Shown in pieces: positions 27,671 to 36,776 of a stretch of 64,000 nt of DNA. Both the position numbers and the translations under genes were made by a program. Location of the stretch: contig NZ_CP026309.1 of the NCBI RefSeq assembly GCF_002906575.1, forward strand, positions 310,001 to 374,000, read 5' to 3'. Within the stretch, counting starts at the first letter, position 1; every line of letters begins with the position of its first letter. The stretch comes from Salinigranum rubrum. GTDB taxonomy: Archaea; Halobacteriota; Halobacteria; Halobacteriales; Haloferacaceae. The notes under the pieces were generated by a model. It had not been told where the DNA came from. It worked only from the letters and a program-made list of their open reading frames with translations, and did not search any database.

Positions 27671-27781
27671 TTCGACCCGATTCGACCCGATTCGACTCGA
27701 CTCTCGGCTCCGTTTTCGGCGCTCGCCCACAGACGCGCGCGTGACGCGCCCTTTTTGTCGGTCGCCTCCTCACCCCCTCGT

Positions 27782-28384
27782 ATGATTCACGCGGGCGTCA
27801 TCGCCGTCCAGGGCGACGTCTCGGAACACGCACGGGCCATCGAACGGGCCGCCGCCGCCCACGACGAGGAGGCGACGGTCCACGAGATCAGACGTGCCGG
27901 TATCGTCCCCGACTGCGACGTCCTCCTGCTGCCGGGCGGCGAGTCGACGACCATCTCCCGACTCCTCCGGCAGGAGGGAATCGCTCCCGAACTCAGAGAC
28001 CACGTCGTCGCCGGCAAGCCCGTTCTGGCCACCTGTGCCGGACTCATCGTCGCCGCGCGCGACGCGAAGGACGACCGCGTCGAGACGCTCGGCCTCGTCG
28101 ACGTGACGGTCGACCGCAACGCGTTCGGCCGGCAGGTCGACAGCTTCGAGGCTCCTATCGACGTTGCCGGCCTCGACGACCCCTTCCCCGCGGTGTTCAT
28201 CCGCGCGCCGCTCATCGACGAAATCGGCGAGAGCGTCGAGGTCCTCGCGGAGTGGGAGGGCCGCCCCGTCGCGGTCCGCGACGGCCCCGTGGTCGGCACG
28301 TCGTTCCACCCCGAACTCACCGCGGACGTCCGCCTCCACCGGCTAGCGTTCTTCTCGGACCTCCTGACCGAGGCGGCGGACTGA
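27782..28384 (+). CDS. pdxT: Pyridoxal 5'-phosphate synthase, glutaminase subunit
   Basis: A 200-residue class I glutaminase that feeds ammonia to PdxS in PLP synthesis. GVIAVQGDVSEHA is the start motif, LLPGGESTTISRLL carries the oxyanion region, the nucleophile is the cysteine of LATCAGLIVAA, and the His/Glu pair is in SFHPELT. pdxS is not in the window. It is 48 bases upstream of hisE on the same strand; both may be transcribed together. Confidence 0.95.
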   Translation: MIHAGVIAVQGDVSEHARAIERAAAAHDEEATVHEIRRAGIVPDCDVLLLPGGESTTISRLLRQEGIAPELRDHVVAGKPVLATCAGLIVAARDAKDDRVETLGLVDVTVDRNAFGRQVDSFEAPIDVAGLDDPFPAVFIRAPLIDEIGESVEVLAEWEGRPVAVRDGPVVGTSFHPELTADVRLHRLAFFSDLLTEAAD

Positions 28385-28432
28385 CGGGCGAAAGGCGCAG
28401 GCTTTTCGCTCCTCCGGGCTCTCCCTCGGCGC

Positions 28433-28741
28433 ATGAGCGACGACGCGGACGCGACGGACGAAGACGTTCTCGACTCCCTCTTCTCGACAATCGAGGCGCG
28501 ACAGCGCGACCTGCCCGAGGGGTCGTACACCGCCTCGCTGTTCACCCACGAGAAGGGTGAGAACGCCGTGTTAGAGAAACTGGGCGAGGAGTCCACCGAA
28601 CTCATCCTGGCTGCGAAGGACGACGACCACGAGGAACTGCTGCACGAGTCCGCGGACTTCGTCTACCACCTGCTCGTCCTGCTGGCGATGAAAGACCTCT
28701 CGGTCGATGACCTCAGAACCGAACTCGAAGCGCGCTTTTGA
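28433..28741 (+). CDS. hisE: Phosphoribosyl-ATP diphosphatase
   Basis: A 102-residue all-alpha NTP pyrophosphohydrolase of histidine synthesis, removing pyrophosphate from phosphoribosyl-ATP. SYTASLFTHEKGENAVLEKL and GEESTELILAAKDDDHEEL carry the metal-binding acidic residues (ExxE and DxxH type), followed by ESADFVYHLLVLLA. It is stand-alone, not fused to HisI. It lies close behind pdxT. Confidence 0.95.
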   Translation: MSDDADATDEDVLDSLFSTIEARQRDLPEGSYTASLFTHEKGENAVLEKLGEESTELILAAKDDDHEELLHESADFVYHLLVLLAMKDLSVDDLRTELEARF

Positions 28742-28806
28742 ACGGTCGGCGGAGGCGACGACGGGGACGATCCCGTGCGACCCGCGCGGCTCGCGGGAAC
28801 GCGCTC

Positions 28807-28856
28807 CACAGCGCGCGCCGTCACGCGCCAGCGACCGGTTCTCACGGCGCGCGCTG
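28807..28856. terminator. Strong hairpin behind hisE
   Basis: ACAGCGCGCGCCGT (28807-28820) and ACGGCGCGCGCTGT (28843-28856) pair perfectly over 14 bases with a 22-base loop, starting 66 bases after the hisE stop. It lacks a T run, so it may be a processing or protective structure and not a simple terminator. The rest of the 354-base gap holds another hairpin (28945-28968) and a dispersed element. Confidence 0.45.
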
Positions 28857-28970
28857 TCGCGGCCTCCGTGGCCGTTCCCGGGGTGAAGCGGGAGCCAGCG
28901 AGCCCAGCGGTCTCGCCAGGCGACGCATTGCGTGCGAGGGGAACGCGGCCGGGACGGAGTCCGGCCGCAC

Positions 28971-29004
28971 CGGCTGGGCAGGGCGTGGCCTCACCGTGTC
29001 CGTG
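28971..29004 (+). repeat. Dispersed intergenic element, copy 3
   Basis: CGGCTGGGCAGGGCGTGGCC followed by TCACCGTGTCCGTG, a close relative of the elements at 19286 and 22513. It lies 92 bases from the npdG stop, on the downstream side. A perfect GCGGCCGG/CCGGCCGC hairpin (28945-28968) stands just before it. Confidence 0.55.
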
Positions 29005-29095
29005 CATCGCGGTCGCTCCGTCGTGCCCCGGTCCACACACGAACTGGTGTCGGAGTTCCGACATCACGCCGGGAGCGCGAGCCCGTTTCCGACGG

Positions 29096-29764
29096 TTACC
29101 GAAACCGCACGCCCAGGTCGTGCATCCCGTCGTTGTTCGAGGCGACGTTGATGAGAAGCGGCGTCAGCGCCTCGATCTCCGGGGCGTTGGCGATGCCTCC
29201 CGCGTTCAGTGCGCGGAGCCCCTCGATTTCCTCGGCCAGCCGCGACACCATGTCCGTCGCGTCGGGGTCGTCGCCGACGACCAGCGTGTCTATGCCCAGA
29301 TCAGCGTCGAGGTCCGCGAGCCGACCGGCCGGGAGGTTGTGGAACGCGCCGACGACGTGGACGCCCTCGGGGGCGGCGTCGGCGACGAGTCGCGTCACCG
29401 ACCCGGCGCCGGGGCGGTGGTAGTGAAAGCCCTCGTCGTCGCGCTTGATGCCCGTCGCCGGCGAGACGAGGATGTCGCCCTCCGACAGCGAGTCAGCGAC
29501 CGAGGAGACGGTGTCGTCGACGTGGTACGGCGGGACGGCGAGGACGACCACTCTCGCGCGGTCGGCGGCCATCTCGTTGGCGAAGCCTTTCACGCTCGCC
29601 TCGACCCCGCGGCTGTCCAGTTCGGTCAGATACTCTTCGACCTTCTCGCGGGCGCGGTCGGGGTCGCGCGACCCGACGAGGATCTCGTGGTCCGTGTCGT
29701 ACGCCCATCGGAGCGCGAGCCCCTGACCGATGTCACCCGTTCCGCCGAGCAGTGCGATGCGCAT
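29096..29764 (-). CDS. npdG: NADPH-dependent F420 reductase
   Basis: A 222-residue enzyme that transfers hydride between NADPH and coenzyme F420. The dinucleotide motif ALLGGTGDIGQGLALRW opens the protein and VGSRDPDRAREK determines NADP preference. VVLAVPPYHVDDTV and AGAFHNLPAG-like VVGAFHNLPAGRL are family blocks, and ALNAGGIANAPEIEALTPLL matches the C-terminal substrate domain. The start is the ATG at 29764. Confidence 0.93.
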   Translation of the reverse strand: MRIALLGGTGDIGQGLALRWAYDTDHEILVGSRDPDRAREKVEEYLTELDSRGVEASVKGFANEMAADRARVVVLAVPPYHVDDTVSSVADSLSEGDILVSPATGIKRDDEGFHYHRPGAGSVTRLVADAAPEGVHVVGAFHNLPAGRLADLDADLGIDTLVVGDDPDATDMVSRLAEEIEGLRALNAGGIANAPEIEALTPLLINVASNNDGMHDLGVRFR

Positions 29765-29834
29765 GCATGGATGCGGGGACGGCCACGAAGTAAGCGTTGC
29801 GTGACCGGTCGCGGTTGCCGTTCGCTCTCTCGGC

Positions 29835-30050
29835 TCACTCGTCGTCCGACTCCCGACCCAGGAGTCGTCCGAGGCTGAGTCGCTCGAATCCCTCGCGGTA
29901 GATCAGCCAGTACGCCGCGAGCGGTGCGAGGAGGAGGGTCGCTCCGAACCCGTACGTCCGCAGCGCCGGCGGAAGCACGCCGGCGGCGAGCGACATCCCG
30001 AGGAGGTCGAGGGCGAGCATCGTGACGACGTACGCCGGGAAGCGGCTCAT
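29835..30050 (-). CDS. Small two-helix membrane protein
   Basis: A 71-residue protein with two hydrophobic helices (about 6-26 and 33-50), a positively charged connection and an acidic tail (LLGRESDDE). No family recognised. It begins 33 bases downstream of the HAD gene stop on the same strand, so it may be the second gene of that unit. Confidence 0.6.
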   Translation of the reverse strand: MSRFPAYVVTMLALDLLGMSLAAGVLPPALRTYGFGATLLLAPLAAYWLIYREGFERLSLGRLLGRESDDE

Positions 30051-30082
30051 ACTGGCTCTCTCGGCGGCCGCGGGGATATATC

Positions 30083-30955
30083 TCAGAGGTCGCCGAACAG
30101 CGCCGAGAGGTCGTTGACCGTCTCGACCACCGCGTCGGCGCCCGCGGCGACGAACTTCTCCCGCCCCTCGCTGCCCCGGAGGCCGCCGGTGAGCACGCCG
30201 ATGCCGTAGTACTCGCGGCCCGTGTCGACCTCCCGTGCGTTGACGGCCGTCCGGACGTCGTCGAGCGTGTCACCGACGAAGGCGATCCGGTCGGCGTCGA
30301 ACCGCTCGGCGAGCGTCACGAGCGCGTGTGGATGGGGCTTGCCCTCCTCCCAGTCGTCCATGGTGAAGCGGTGTTCGTCCGGGACCGCGAGGCCGACGCG
30401 GTCGAGGGCGATGTCGGCCTCGCTGGCGGGACGGCCGGTCAGCACCCCGAGGTCGTACTCTCCCTGTAGCCGGGCGAGCGCCCCCTCGGTGACGAGCACC
30501 GGTTCGTCGTGGATGTACCCCACCGACTCGAACGGTGGCTCCCCTCCCTCTAGCTCCCGGTAGCGGTCGCTCCCGAGGTACAGCGCCTGGAAGACGCGCC
30601 TGAGCCGTGGCGGGTCCCACGCCGCACGGACGCGGTCGTGCTCCTCCTCGGAGAGCGCGGCCGCGACGACCGCCTCCGCGGCGGCCAGCCCGCCGTCCCC
30701 GTCGGCGATTTCGGCCGTGAACCGCTCGACGTCGGCGTCGTATCCCTCTCGCCCGGCGAGGACGAACAGCGCGGCCGCGTAGGTGAGTTCCCAGTCGTTG
30801 TTGAAGCCGCCGGCGTTCTTGAACGCCTGAATCGCTCCTGCGGGAAGGGTCTCGTCGTACACCCGCTCGATGGACTCGACGATGGCCCGCCGGTAGGAGT
30901 CGGCGACGTCGACGAGCACGCCGTCGATGTCGAGCACGACCGCATCGACCTGCAT
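30083..30955 (-). CDS. HAD-superfamily hydrolase (TIGR01548-like)
   Basis: A 290-residue phosphatase-like protein. Motif I is [11 protein letters not shown] with the nucleophile and acid aspartates, motif II is VLTGRPAS, motif III is the lysine of [10 protein letters not shown], and motif IV is FVGDTLDD. The large helical cap between motifs I and II matches the archaeal TIGR01548 group, once linked to histidine synthesis phosphatases; the true substrate is unknown. The ATG at 30955 was chosen because 45 upstream residues are basic and out of family. Confidence 0.87.
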   Translation of the reverse strand: MQVDAVVLDIDGVLVDVADSYRRAIVESIERVYDETLPAGAIQAFKNAGGFNNDWELTYAAALFVLAGREGYDADVERFTAEIADGDGGLAAAEAVVAAALSEEEHDRVRAAWDPPRLRRVFQALYLGSDRYRELEGGEPPFESVGYIHDEPVLVTEGALARLQGEYDLGVLTGRPASEADIALDRVGLAVPDEHRFTMDDWEEGKPHPHALVTLAERFDADRIAFVGDTLDDVRTAVNAREVDTGREYYGIGVLTGGLRGSEGREKFVAAGADAVVETVNDLSALFGDL

Positions 30956-31068
30956 ACCTTCGTTCGTGTCCGCCGGCGTCTTGTGCGTTCGGATTCGCCC
31001 CGGCGACGACGCGCGTCTGACGCCCGTCGCACGCAGAATTATACGGCCGGCGTGACTGTTCTCAGACG

Positions 31069-31836
31069 ATGTCCGTACACGCACGAACACTCGTCGTCAG
31101 CGGCGTTCGACGGGTCACCTCCCCCGCTGGAGCCGCCCTCTTCGTCACGTTCGTCCTCGCACTCGCAGCGTTCAACGCGGCAGTGAACACGCTCCTCACC
31201 GCCGCCGCCGGCACTCCCCTTCCAGCCGGTGCAACCGTCGCCGAGTACGGGGTCGTCCTCCCGGTTTCCCCCGCGGTCGCCGGGCTCTTCGCACTGGTGA
31301 CGCTCCTCGTCGGCTCGTTCGCCGTCGTCGTCGGTAGTCGTCGCCTCCTCGGCCGGTCGGCCTCGCGCTGGGCCGACCCCGTCGAGTGTCTCACCCACCG
31401 CGTCGTCCCCGCGACGTTCGCCGTCTTCGTTGTGTCCGTCGCCGCCGCCGTCGCCGTCGCGGTCGGAACCGTCCTGCTCGTCGTCCCCGGCGTCGTCGTC
31501 GCCGGACACCTCCTGCTCGTCCCCAGCGTCCTCGCTGCGGAGGACGTCGGCGTCCTCGCGGCGCTCCGCCGGAGTTGGCAGCGCGCCGCCGGCGACCGCC
31601 TCGAACTGGCCACGGCGGCGCTCGCGCTCGTCGTCCCGGCCGCGCTCGTCGCCGTCGGCGCCAGTTTCTCGTACGTGCTCTCCCCGGGCGTCGAGTTCGG
31701 CCTCGGCGTCGTCGTCGGCGCCGCGCTCCTCGCCGCCTGGCTCGGTGTCGCCGCCGAGGCGTACCACCAACTCGGGTCGAGTCCCGCGCGCCAGCCCACC
31801 GGCAGCCGGAGCCGTCGCCCGAGCAGAGCGCTCTAA
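31069..31836 (+). CDS. Multi-span membrane protein (DUF7847-like)
   Basis: A 255-residue protein with six hydrophobic helices at about residues 20-45, 68-92, 113-140, 140-158, 178-202 and 205-228, and a basic tail. [21 protein letters not shown] and a [13 protein letters not shown] segment resemble haloarchaeal proteins of the glycerophosphoryl-diesterase-like membrane group, and I recall DUF7847 for close relatives. No catalytic residues. Diverges from the HAD gene. Confidence 0.65.
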   Translation: MSVHARTLVVSGVRRVTSPAGAALFVTFVLALAAFNAAVNTLLTAAAGTPLPAGATVAEYGVVLPVSPAVAGLFALVTLLVGSFAVVVGSRRLLGRSASRWADPVECLTHRVVPATFAVFVVSVAAAVAVAVGTVLLVVPGVVVAGHLLLVPSVLAAEDVGVLAALRRSWQRAAGDRLELATAALALVVPAALVAVGASFSYVLSPGVEFGLGVVVGAALLAAWLGVAAEAYHQLGSSPARQPTGSRSRRPSRAL

Positions 31837-31944
31837 TAGTCGGAAATAATATATTAGTAAGACGCGCGTCAGACGGCATTTCGAGGCTTCTAAAGCCATA
31901 ATATTATCCGATACACTTAACAGCTGATAGGTTGAGAACGAGGT

Positions 31945-32955
31945 ATGCAACGACGGCAGGTACTCGCTGCGCTCGGTGCCCTCCTCCCCGCCGGGTGCCT
32001 GGGTGCGAAACGGCCAGAAACCGCGTCCGGCGTCCGAACCGAGGGTGGCTTCACACAAGTGAATCGCACGCCGACGCCCGAATCGACACCGACTCCCGAA
32101 CCGACGGAGACGCCGGAGCCGACGGAGACGCCCGAACCGACCCCCTCCGACGAGAACGTCGACGCGGGCGACGAGGCCATCGAGCAGGTCCAGTCCGCGT
32201 TCGAGGCCGCCGTCGAGGCGTACACCGGCTCCGACGACGGCGCGCTGGCGGACGTCTCGTTCACGAGCGGCGAGTTCGACGTTCGGACGGTCCTCCTCGA
32301 ACTCGACAGGGTCCAGTCCGAACTCGCGGCCGCCTCGACGGCCGCGGTCACCGACGACCAGCGCGACACCATCGCTGACCTCCGGGTCGCGGAGACGTTC
32401 CTCACCCAGGCCGCGCTCGCCCACTCGTACTTCTTCGAGAGCGTCGACCGGCTCGACACGACCCACGCCACCTTCGACGAGGACGCGGACGCCGACGACG
32501 AGATCGACGCCGTCTCCGATGCCGAGGAGCGCTTCGACAGCACCCTCGACCGCGGGAGCGACCGCGTCTCGACCATCAAGAACGACGTCGACGCCGACGC
32601 GGTCCCCGCCGCCGAACCGTTCGACGACGACACGTACGACGACACGGTCACGCTGTTCGAGACCACCCGCGCCGTCCTCGACGACGCCTCCTCGGGGCTG
32701 GACCGGATGCTCCAGGGGCTCGACGAGTTCCAGGAGGCCCGCGAGGAAGAGGACGACGACGACGACGACGAGGCCGAGGACAAGGCCGACGAGGCCCGCG
32801 AACTGTTCGACGAGGCGTACGACTTCTTCGACGACGCGGCCGACGCGGCCGGCGACGCCGACGCCGACGACCTGGAGTCGCTCCTCGAAGACCTCCGCGA
32901 CGTCGCCGACGAGCGGTACACCGACGCCGACGACTTCTACGACGACGTCTCGTAA
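31945..32955 (+). CDS. Exported acidic lipoprotein of unknown function
   Basis: A 336-residue protein with a twin-arginine-like start (MQRRQVLAALG) and lipobox LPAGC, lipidation expected at C18. A Thr/Pro/Glu linker of TPEP repeats (about residues 42-68) leads to an all-alpha domain rich in Asp and Glu, with a run of eight Asp near residue 250. It looks like a surface helical-bundle protein. No family known to me. Its promoter region (31838-31944) is the AT-richest stretch in the window. Confidence 0.7.
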   Translation: MQRRQVLAALGALLPAGCLGAKRPETASGVRTEGGFTQVNRTPTPESTPTPEPTETPEPTETPEPTPSDENVDAGDEAIEQVQSAFEAAVEAYTGSDDGALADVSFTSGEFDVRTVLLELDRVQSELAAASTAAVTDDQRDTIADLRVAETFLTQAALAHSYFFESVDRLDTTHATFDEDADADDEIDAVSDAEERFDSTLDRGSDRVSTIKNDVDADAVPAAEPFDDDTYDDTVTLFETTRAVLDDASSGLDRMLQGLDEFQEAREEEDDDDDDEAEDKADEARELFDEAYDFFDDAADAAGDADADDLESLLEDLRDVADERYTDADDFYDDVS

Positions 32956-33024
32956 TCCCGCGTCGACCCGTTCCGATTCGACCGGGACGCGCCGCTTTTG
33001 TCTCTCAGCACCCAACCGACGGGT

Positions 33025-33256
33025 ATGCAGACGCTCGACCGCCCTCTCCCCGTCGAGACCGGGGAGGAACTGGACGCACTCGCCGCCGAGCACTCCCCGG
33101 TCGGACCTCTCGCTCGTCGAGCGGTTCGGGGTTCGGAGCGTCCCGACCCTCGTTCTCCTCGAAGACGGCGAGGAGGTCGGTCGCCTCGCCGAGGGCTTTC
33201 AGGGGACGGAGGCGATGCTCGACTTCGTCGAGGAGGTGCGGTCGGCGCCACGGTAG
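33025..33256 (+). pseudogene. Thioredoxin-like gene with internal deletion
   Basis: It begins MQTLDRPLPVETGEELDALA in one frame and ends SLVERFGVRSVPTLVLLEDG ... GFQGTEAMLDFVEEV in another. The ends match a haloarchaeal thioredoxin-like family, but the middle, where the CxxC redox pair should be, is missing; roughly 35 codons are lost and the frame changes. This is a real lesion, not a single-base slip. The cis-proline loop (RSVPTLV) is kept. Confidence 0.65.
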
Positions 33257-33315
33257 ACTTCGAATTTGATACTCGGAGACACAGATTCAAGTAGACCTCG
33301 GGGAACGGGTCCGGT

Positions 33316-33414
33316 ATGGACACGCTCACGCTCCGGGACCGCCTCGTGTTCGTCCTCCTCGCCGCGGGGACGGTCGCGCTGTCGATGGCGTCGTCGTCGA
33401 CGCTGACGTTCTAG
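33316..33414 (+). CDS. Possible 32-residue membrane peptide
   Basis: An ATG frame encoding MDTLTLRDRLVFVLLAAGTV and a Ser-rich end, with one hydrophobic helix. A few charged residues precede the helix as in a membrane micro-protein. Spacing behind the thioredoxin remnant is 60 bases. Conservation cannot be judged. The following 308 bases up to the RNase gene show no gene, only a weak dispersed element at 33564. Confidence 0.4.
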   Translation: MDTLTLRDRLVFVLLAAGTVALSMASSSTLTF

Positions 33415-33563
33415 GCTTCTGTGCCGGTGACTCTTCCCGCTGATAACAGTGTCTGAGGCCGTGCCGAATCGCAGACGCGAATCGATAGCGGCGACGGCGT
33501 CGAATCGCTCAGTACGGTGGGTGTCCGCATCGAGTGCAAGCGGGGAGTCGGTGGCCGAGACGC

Positions 33564-33588
33564 GTGGCCTCGCTCCGCCCGTGCACCG
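33564..33588 (+). repeat. Dispersed intergenic element, weak copy
   Basis: GTGGCCTCGCTCCGCCCGTG is close to the second half of the elements at 19286, 22513 and 28971. It is 135 bases from the stop of the RNase gene, on its downstream side, the same orientation and nearly the same distance as the others. Confidence 0.4.
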
Positions 33589-33722
33589 TGTGGCTTTCGT
33601 GCTCTCGGATACGCTCACGGTACTGTACGGGGAACGCCCCACCGATTCGGACAGCCACTCTCCGGAGCACGCCACTCCGACCGAGCGCTGAACGATTCGA
33701 CAGGGACCGTCTTTCGGCCCTC

Positions 33723-35051
33723 CTATCGCTCGTCTTCCGCGGGCGGCATCCCGTCCTCGTCGATGACGTTTCCGTCCTCGTCGACGGTGACGACCCCGCG
33801 GTTGTTCACCGCGTAGGGGTCGAGTCCGATCTCGTCCATGAACTGCTTGTAGAGTCGTTCTGCGGTTTCGGCGTCCTTCTGTCTGTCCGAGGCGCGGTCG
33901 CACAGTTCGACGAGGTCCTCGGGCACGTCGTTCTCGTGGACGATCCAGTGGTTGATCAGATCGGAGAGCCGTCGGATGGGTGAGGTGAAGTGGCCGTAGA
34001 TGTCGAAGTTCAGCGCGTGGTGGCCGCCGAACGGGTCGTTCATGTACTTCGCCCGGGGCATCACGCGGAGGACGGCGCGCTGAATCTTGTTGAGCGACCG
34101 CCCCGGTGCCTCTTCGAGCGCGGCGTTGACCGCCTTGCGCGGGTCGTCGAACGACGACCCCGGGATGGAGACGCCGTCGAGTTCCATGATTTCGGTGAGG
34201 GCTTTGTCCCACTGGTCCGGGGTGGGCTGGGGGTGGACGCGGTACATCGCCTCGACGCCGCGGCCCCACATGAGTTCGTGCGTGACGGCCTTGTTCGCCT
34301 TCAGCATGCACTCCTCGATGATGGTGTGGGCGCGGTCCCGACTGGGGTTCAGGACGAGCGAACCGTCCTCCTTGCGCTGTTCGTGCATCTCGTCCGCGAG
34401 TTCGAAGGCCAGAACGTTCTCGTCGTGCAGCGGCGAATTCTCGTCGTCGAGGCGGTTCTCACACTGCGTGTAGGTGAGTCGCTCGTTCGAGTTGATCACC
34501 GACTTGTAGATGTCGACCGACTCGAACGAGAGCGTCTCGCGGTCGATGTGCATCTCGACCGTATGTGCTAACCGATCCTCGTTCGGGACCAGAGAACAGA
34601 CCGTCTCCGCGAGGATGGGCGGCAGCATGTGGACCGTGTAGGCGGGAAGGTAGACCGTGTTCCCGCGTTTCACGGCCTCGGCCCACATCTCCGAGCCCGG
34701 GTGGACGTAGTGGGAGACGTCGGCGATGTGGACCCACAGCGTGTACTCCTCGTCGCCTTTCTCGATGGAGATGGCGTCGTCGAAGTCCTGTGCGTCCGCG
34801 GGGTCCGTGGTCCACGTCGTCAGGTCGCGGAGGTCCTTTCGCTCGTCGACCTCGCTCTGTATCTCCGCTTGGACGTCCTCGGTTCGCTCCTCGGCCTCGC
34901 GGAGGACGGCGTGGGGGAACTGGTCCCGGAGCTCGAACTCCTCGAAGAGCTCCTCCCGCTTGTTCTTGAGGTGGCGGGCGACCTCGGCGTCGATCTCCAC
35001 CGGGCCCTGTCCTTCGGCGGTCCCGGCGTACGCCTGCTCGTCGTTCGACAT
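33723..35051 (-). CDS. rnr: RNase II/R family exoribonuclease
   Basis: A 442-residue RNB-domain protein that degrades RNA 3' to 5'. The catalytic acidic cluster is in DPADAQDFDDAISI, and later blocks GNTVYLPAYTVHMLPP, MLKANKAVTHELM, RAKYMNDPFGGHHALNF and YGHFTSPIRRLSDLINHW are all typical. The cold-shock and S1 domains of bacterial RNase R are absent, as in other haloarchaeal versions. The C-terminus is an acidic tail (VDEDGNVIDEDGMPPAEDER). Confidence 0.92.
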   Translation of the reverse strand: MSNDEQAYAGTAEGQGPVEIDAEVARHLKNKREELFEEFELRDQFPHAVLREAEERTEDVQAEIQSEVDERKDLRDLTTWTTDPADAQDFDDAISIEKGDEEYTLWVHIADVSHYVHPGSEMWAEAVKRGNTVYLPAYTVHMLPPILAETVCSLVPNEDRLAHTVEMHIDRETLSFESVDIYKSVINSNERLTYTQCENRLDDENSPLHDENVLAFELADEMHEQRKEDGSLVLNPSRDRAHTIIEECMLKANKAVTHELMWGRGVEAMYRVHPQPTPDQWDKALTEIMELDGVSIPGSSFDDPRKAVNAALEEAPGRSLNKIQRAVLRVMPRAKYMNDPFGGHHALNFDIYGHFTSPIRRLSDLINHWIVHENDVPEDLVELCDRASDRQKDAETAERLYKQFMDEIGLDPYAVNNRGVVTVDEDGNVIDEDGMPPAEDER

Positions 35052-35197
35052 GCTCTGGGGTAAAAGCGAGAGGTAGTTAGTCGTGTCGGGGAGGCCCGAC
35101 CGAACGGTTCGAGTCGGGCATCGTCCGACCGGTCGGTCGCGCTCGCCGGACGCGACGTGGACGAGTCTTCATGTGGTCGGGGGTCCGTTCGGCGTGT

Positions 35198-35887
35198 ATG
35201 TCCCTTGCCGAGTACGTCGACCTGACGCACGAGTTCCGAGACGGAATGCCGGGCTTCCGCATGCGCGACGAGGACGGAACCGAAATCGAGTACACGGCCG
35301 AAATCAGCCCGTTCCTCACGCACGAGGAGACCCGCCCGATGTACGACGGCCGCGCGTCGTTCGAGATCACCGAGATGACGTTTCAGACCGCCGTCGGCAC
35401 GTATCTGGACGCTCCGGCACATCGGTTCCCCGGCGCACGCGACGTCGCCGACCTCACGCTGGACGAACTCGTCAACGACGGGGTCGTCGTCGACGTCCGG
35501 GGGCGCGACCCGTACGAGGCGGTCGACGGGTCCGTCCTCCCGGACGACGCCGACCTCGCGGGGGCGGCGGTGCTGTTCAACTTCGGGTGGGACACCCACT
35601 GGGGGACCGAGGCGTACCGCGAGTACCCGTACGTCTCCGAGGCGCTCGTCGACCGACTCGTCGACGCAGGCGTCGCGCTGGTCGGTGTGGACACGATCAA
35701 CGCCGACGACGACCGTAACCCCGCCCGTCCCACACACACGAAACTCCTCGACGCCGGCGTTCCCGTGGTGGAGAACCTCCGTGGACTGGACGCACTCCAC
35801 GACCGACCGTTCCGGTTTCACGCCGTTCCCATCCGCGCCGTCGGCGCCGCCGCGATGCCCATCCGAGCGTACGCGGAGCTCCGGTGA
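35198..35887 (+). CDS. Cyclase-family (kynurenine formamidase-like) hydrolase
   Basis: A 229-residue member of the cyclase/kynurenine formamidase family. It opens with VDLTHEFRDGMPGF. The metal motif HxGTHxDxPxH reads AxGTYxDxPxH here: A65 and Y69 replace two histidines, while D71 and H75 remain. Some family branches share the GTYLD form. NFGWDTHWGTEAY and VGVDTINADD are normal blocks. It may be a divergent hydrolase or bind metal differently. The ATG at 35198 drops a nine-residue upstream extension. Confidence 0.82.
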   Translation: MSLAEYVDLTHEFRDGMPGFRMRDEDGTEIEYTAEISPFLTHEETRPMYDGRASFEITEMTFQTAVGTYLDAPAHRFPGARDVADLTLDELVNDGVVVDVRGRDPYEAVDGSVLPDDADLAGAAVLFNFGWDTHWGTEAYREYPYVSEALVDRLVDAGVALVGVDTINADDDRNPARPTHTKLLDAGVPVVENLRGLDALHDRPFRFHAVPIRAVGAAAMPIRAYAELR

Positions 35888-35984
35888 CGCGACTGTCCCG
35901 TCCCGTTCCGTCTCCTCTCGTCCCGCCGGTCTCCGGTGTCCGCTCCGGTATCCGTTCGTCGGTTTTCACGCCCCCTCTCGCCGC

Positions 35985-36761
35985 TTACGCGACGACGAGG
36001 CCGCCGTAGACGACCGCACCCCCCACGACACCGAGGAGGACGGCCACCGCGAGATGGAGCCCCCACTCGACGGCGAGTCGTCCCGCAACCGTTCGCGGGG
36101 CGGCGTCGGCCACGACGAACGGGTCGCCCGACGCGACGACGGCGTTGACGCTCCCCACCTCGCCGCGGTCGGGGGTCGGCGTGCCGACGACCGTCACGTC
36201 GTCGCCGGGGTGGAGACAGCGCTCGGTGAACCGCCGGGCGCGACCGACGGCGATGTCGAGCGGGCCGAGTTCGAGGAGGCGGGGGTCGACGTCGACGCCC
36301 GCGTCGGCCGCGAGTCGTTCGAGCCCCGCCGGCACCGTCTCGTCGGCGTCGACGCGACACACCTCGTCGGGTGCGAGACTGAGCGTCGCCGCCGCGGGGT
36401 CGACTCTCACCCCCGCGGTGCCGTCGTCGAGGACGAACGGAACCGCCGCGCGGCGCTCGTCGACGCGGGTCCACGTCCGGCCGCCGTCCCCGTCGGAGCG
36501 CTGTTCCGCCACCTCGTGTTCGACGACGAGCGCCTCGTCACCGCTGAGCGGTGCCGGCAGCGTCTCACCGGACGCGGTGGGGCGTGCACGACCGGAGAGC
36601 GCCACGCTCCCGTCGAGGCCTTCGGCCAGTGAGAGCACGGAGACGCGACGGGTTCGGAGGACGGCCGCGGCGTCGCCGAAGCCGCGGACGACGTGGACGA
36701 GAACGAACAGCGCGAGAACGAGCGGGAGGAGACCGACGACGACGAGCGGGGCGAAGACCAC
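35985..36761 (-). CDS. Membrane protein with GIDE-like domain
   Basis: A 258-residue protein with an N-terminal helix (about 4-25), a central beta domain resembling the GIDE/MULAN domain (GRARPTASGETLPAPLSG, VVEHEVAEQR, FVLDDGTAGVRVDP) and a C-terminal helix (about 233-256). The RING finger of eukaryotic GIDE ligases is absent, so no ligase role is implied. The family in haloarchaea has no proven function. Downstream of a zinc-ribbon gene on the same strand (15 bases apart). Confidence 0.72.
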   Translation of the reverse strand: MVFAPLVVVGLLPLVLALFVLVHVVRGFGDAAAVLRTRRVSVLSLAEGLDGSVALSGRARPTASGETLPAPLSGDEALVVEHEVAEQRSDGDGGRTWTRVDERRAAVPFVLDDGTAGVRVDPAAATLSLAPDEVCRVDADETVPAGLERLAADAGVDVDPRLLELGPLDIAVGRARRFTERCLHPGDDVTVVGTPTPDRGEVGSVNAVVASGDPFVVADAAPRTVAGRLAVEWGLHLAVAVLLGVVGGAVVYGGLVVA

Positions 36762-36776
36762 GAGCGGTCGAGGAGG

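Noticed and set aside
32700-32830. A microsatellite-like GAC/GAG tract in the lipoprotein gene
   Set aside because: It encodes an Asp/Glu-rich run that is typical of halophilic surface proteins; no sign of instability can be seen.
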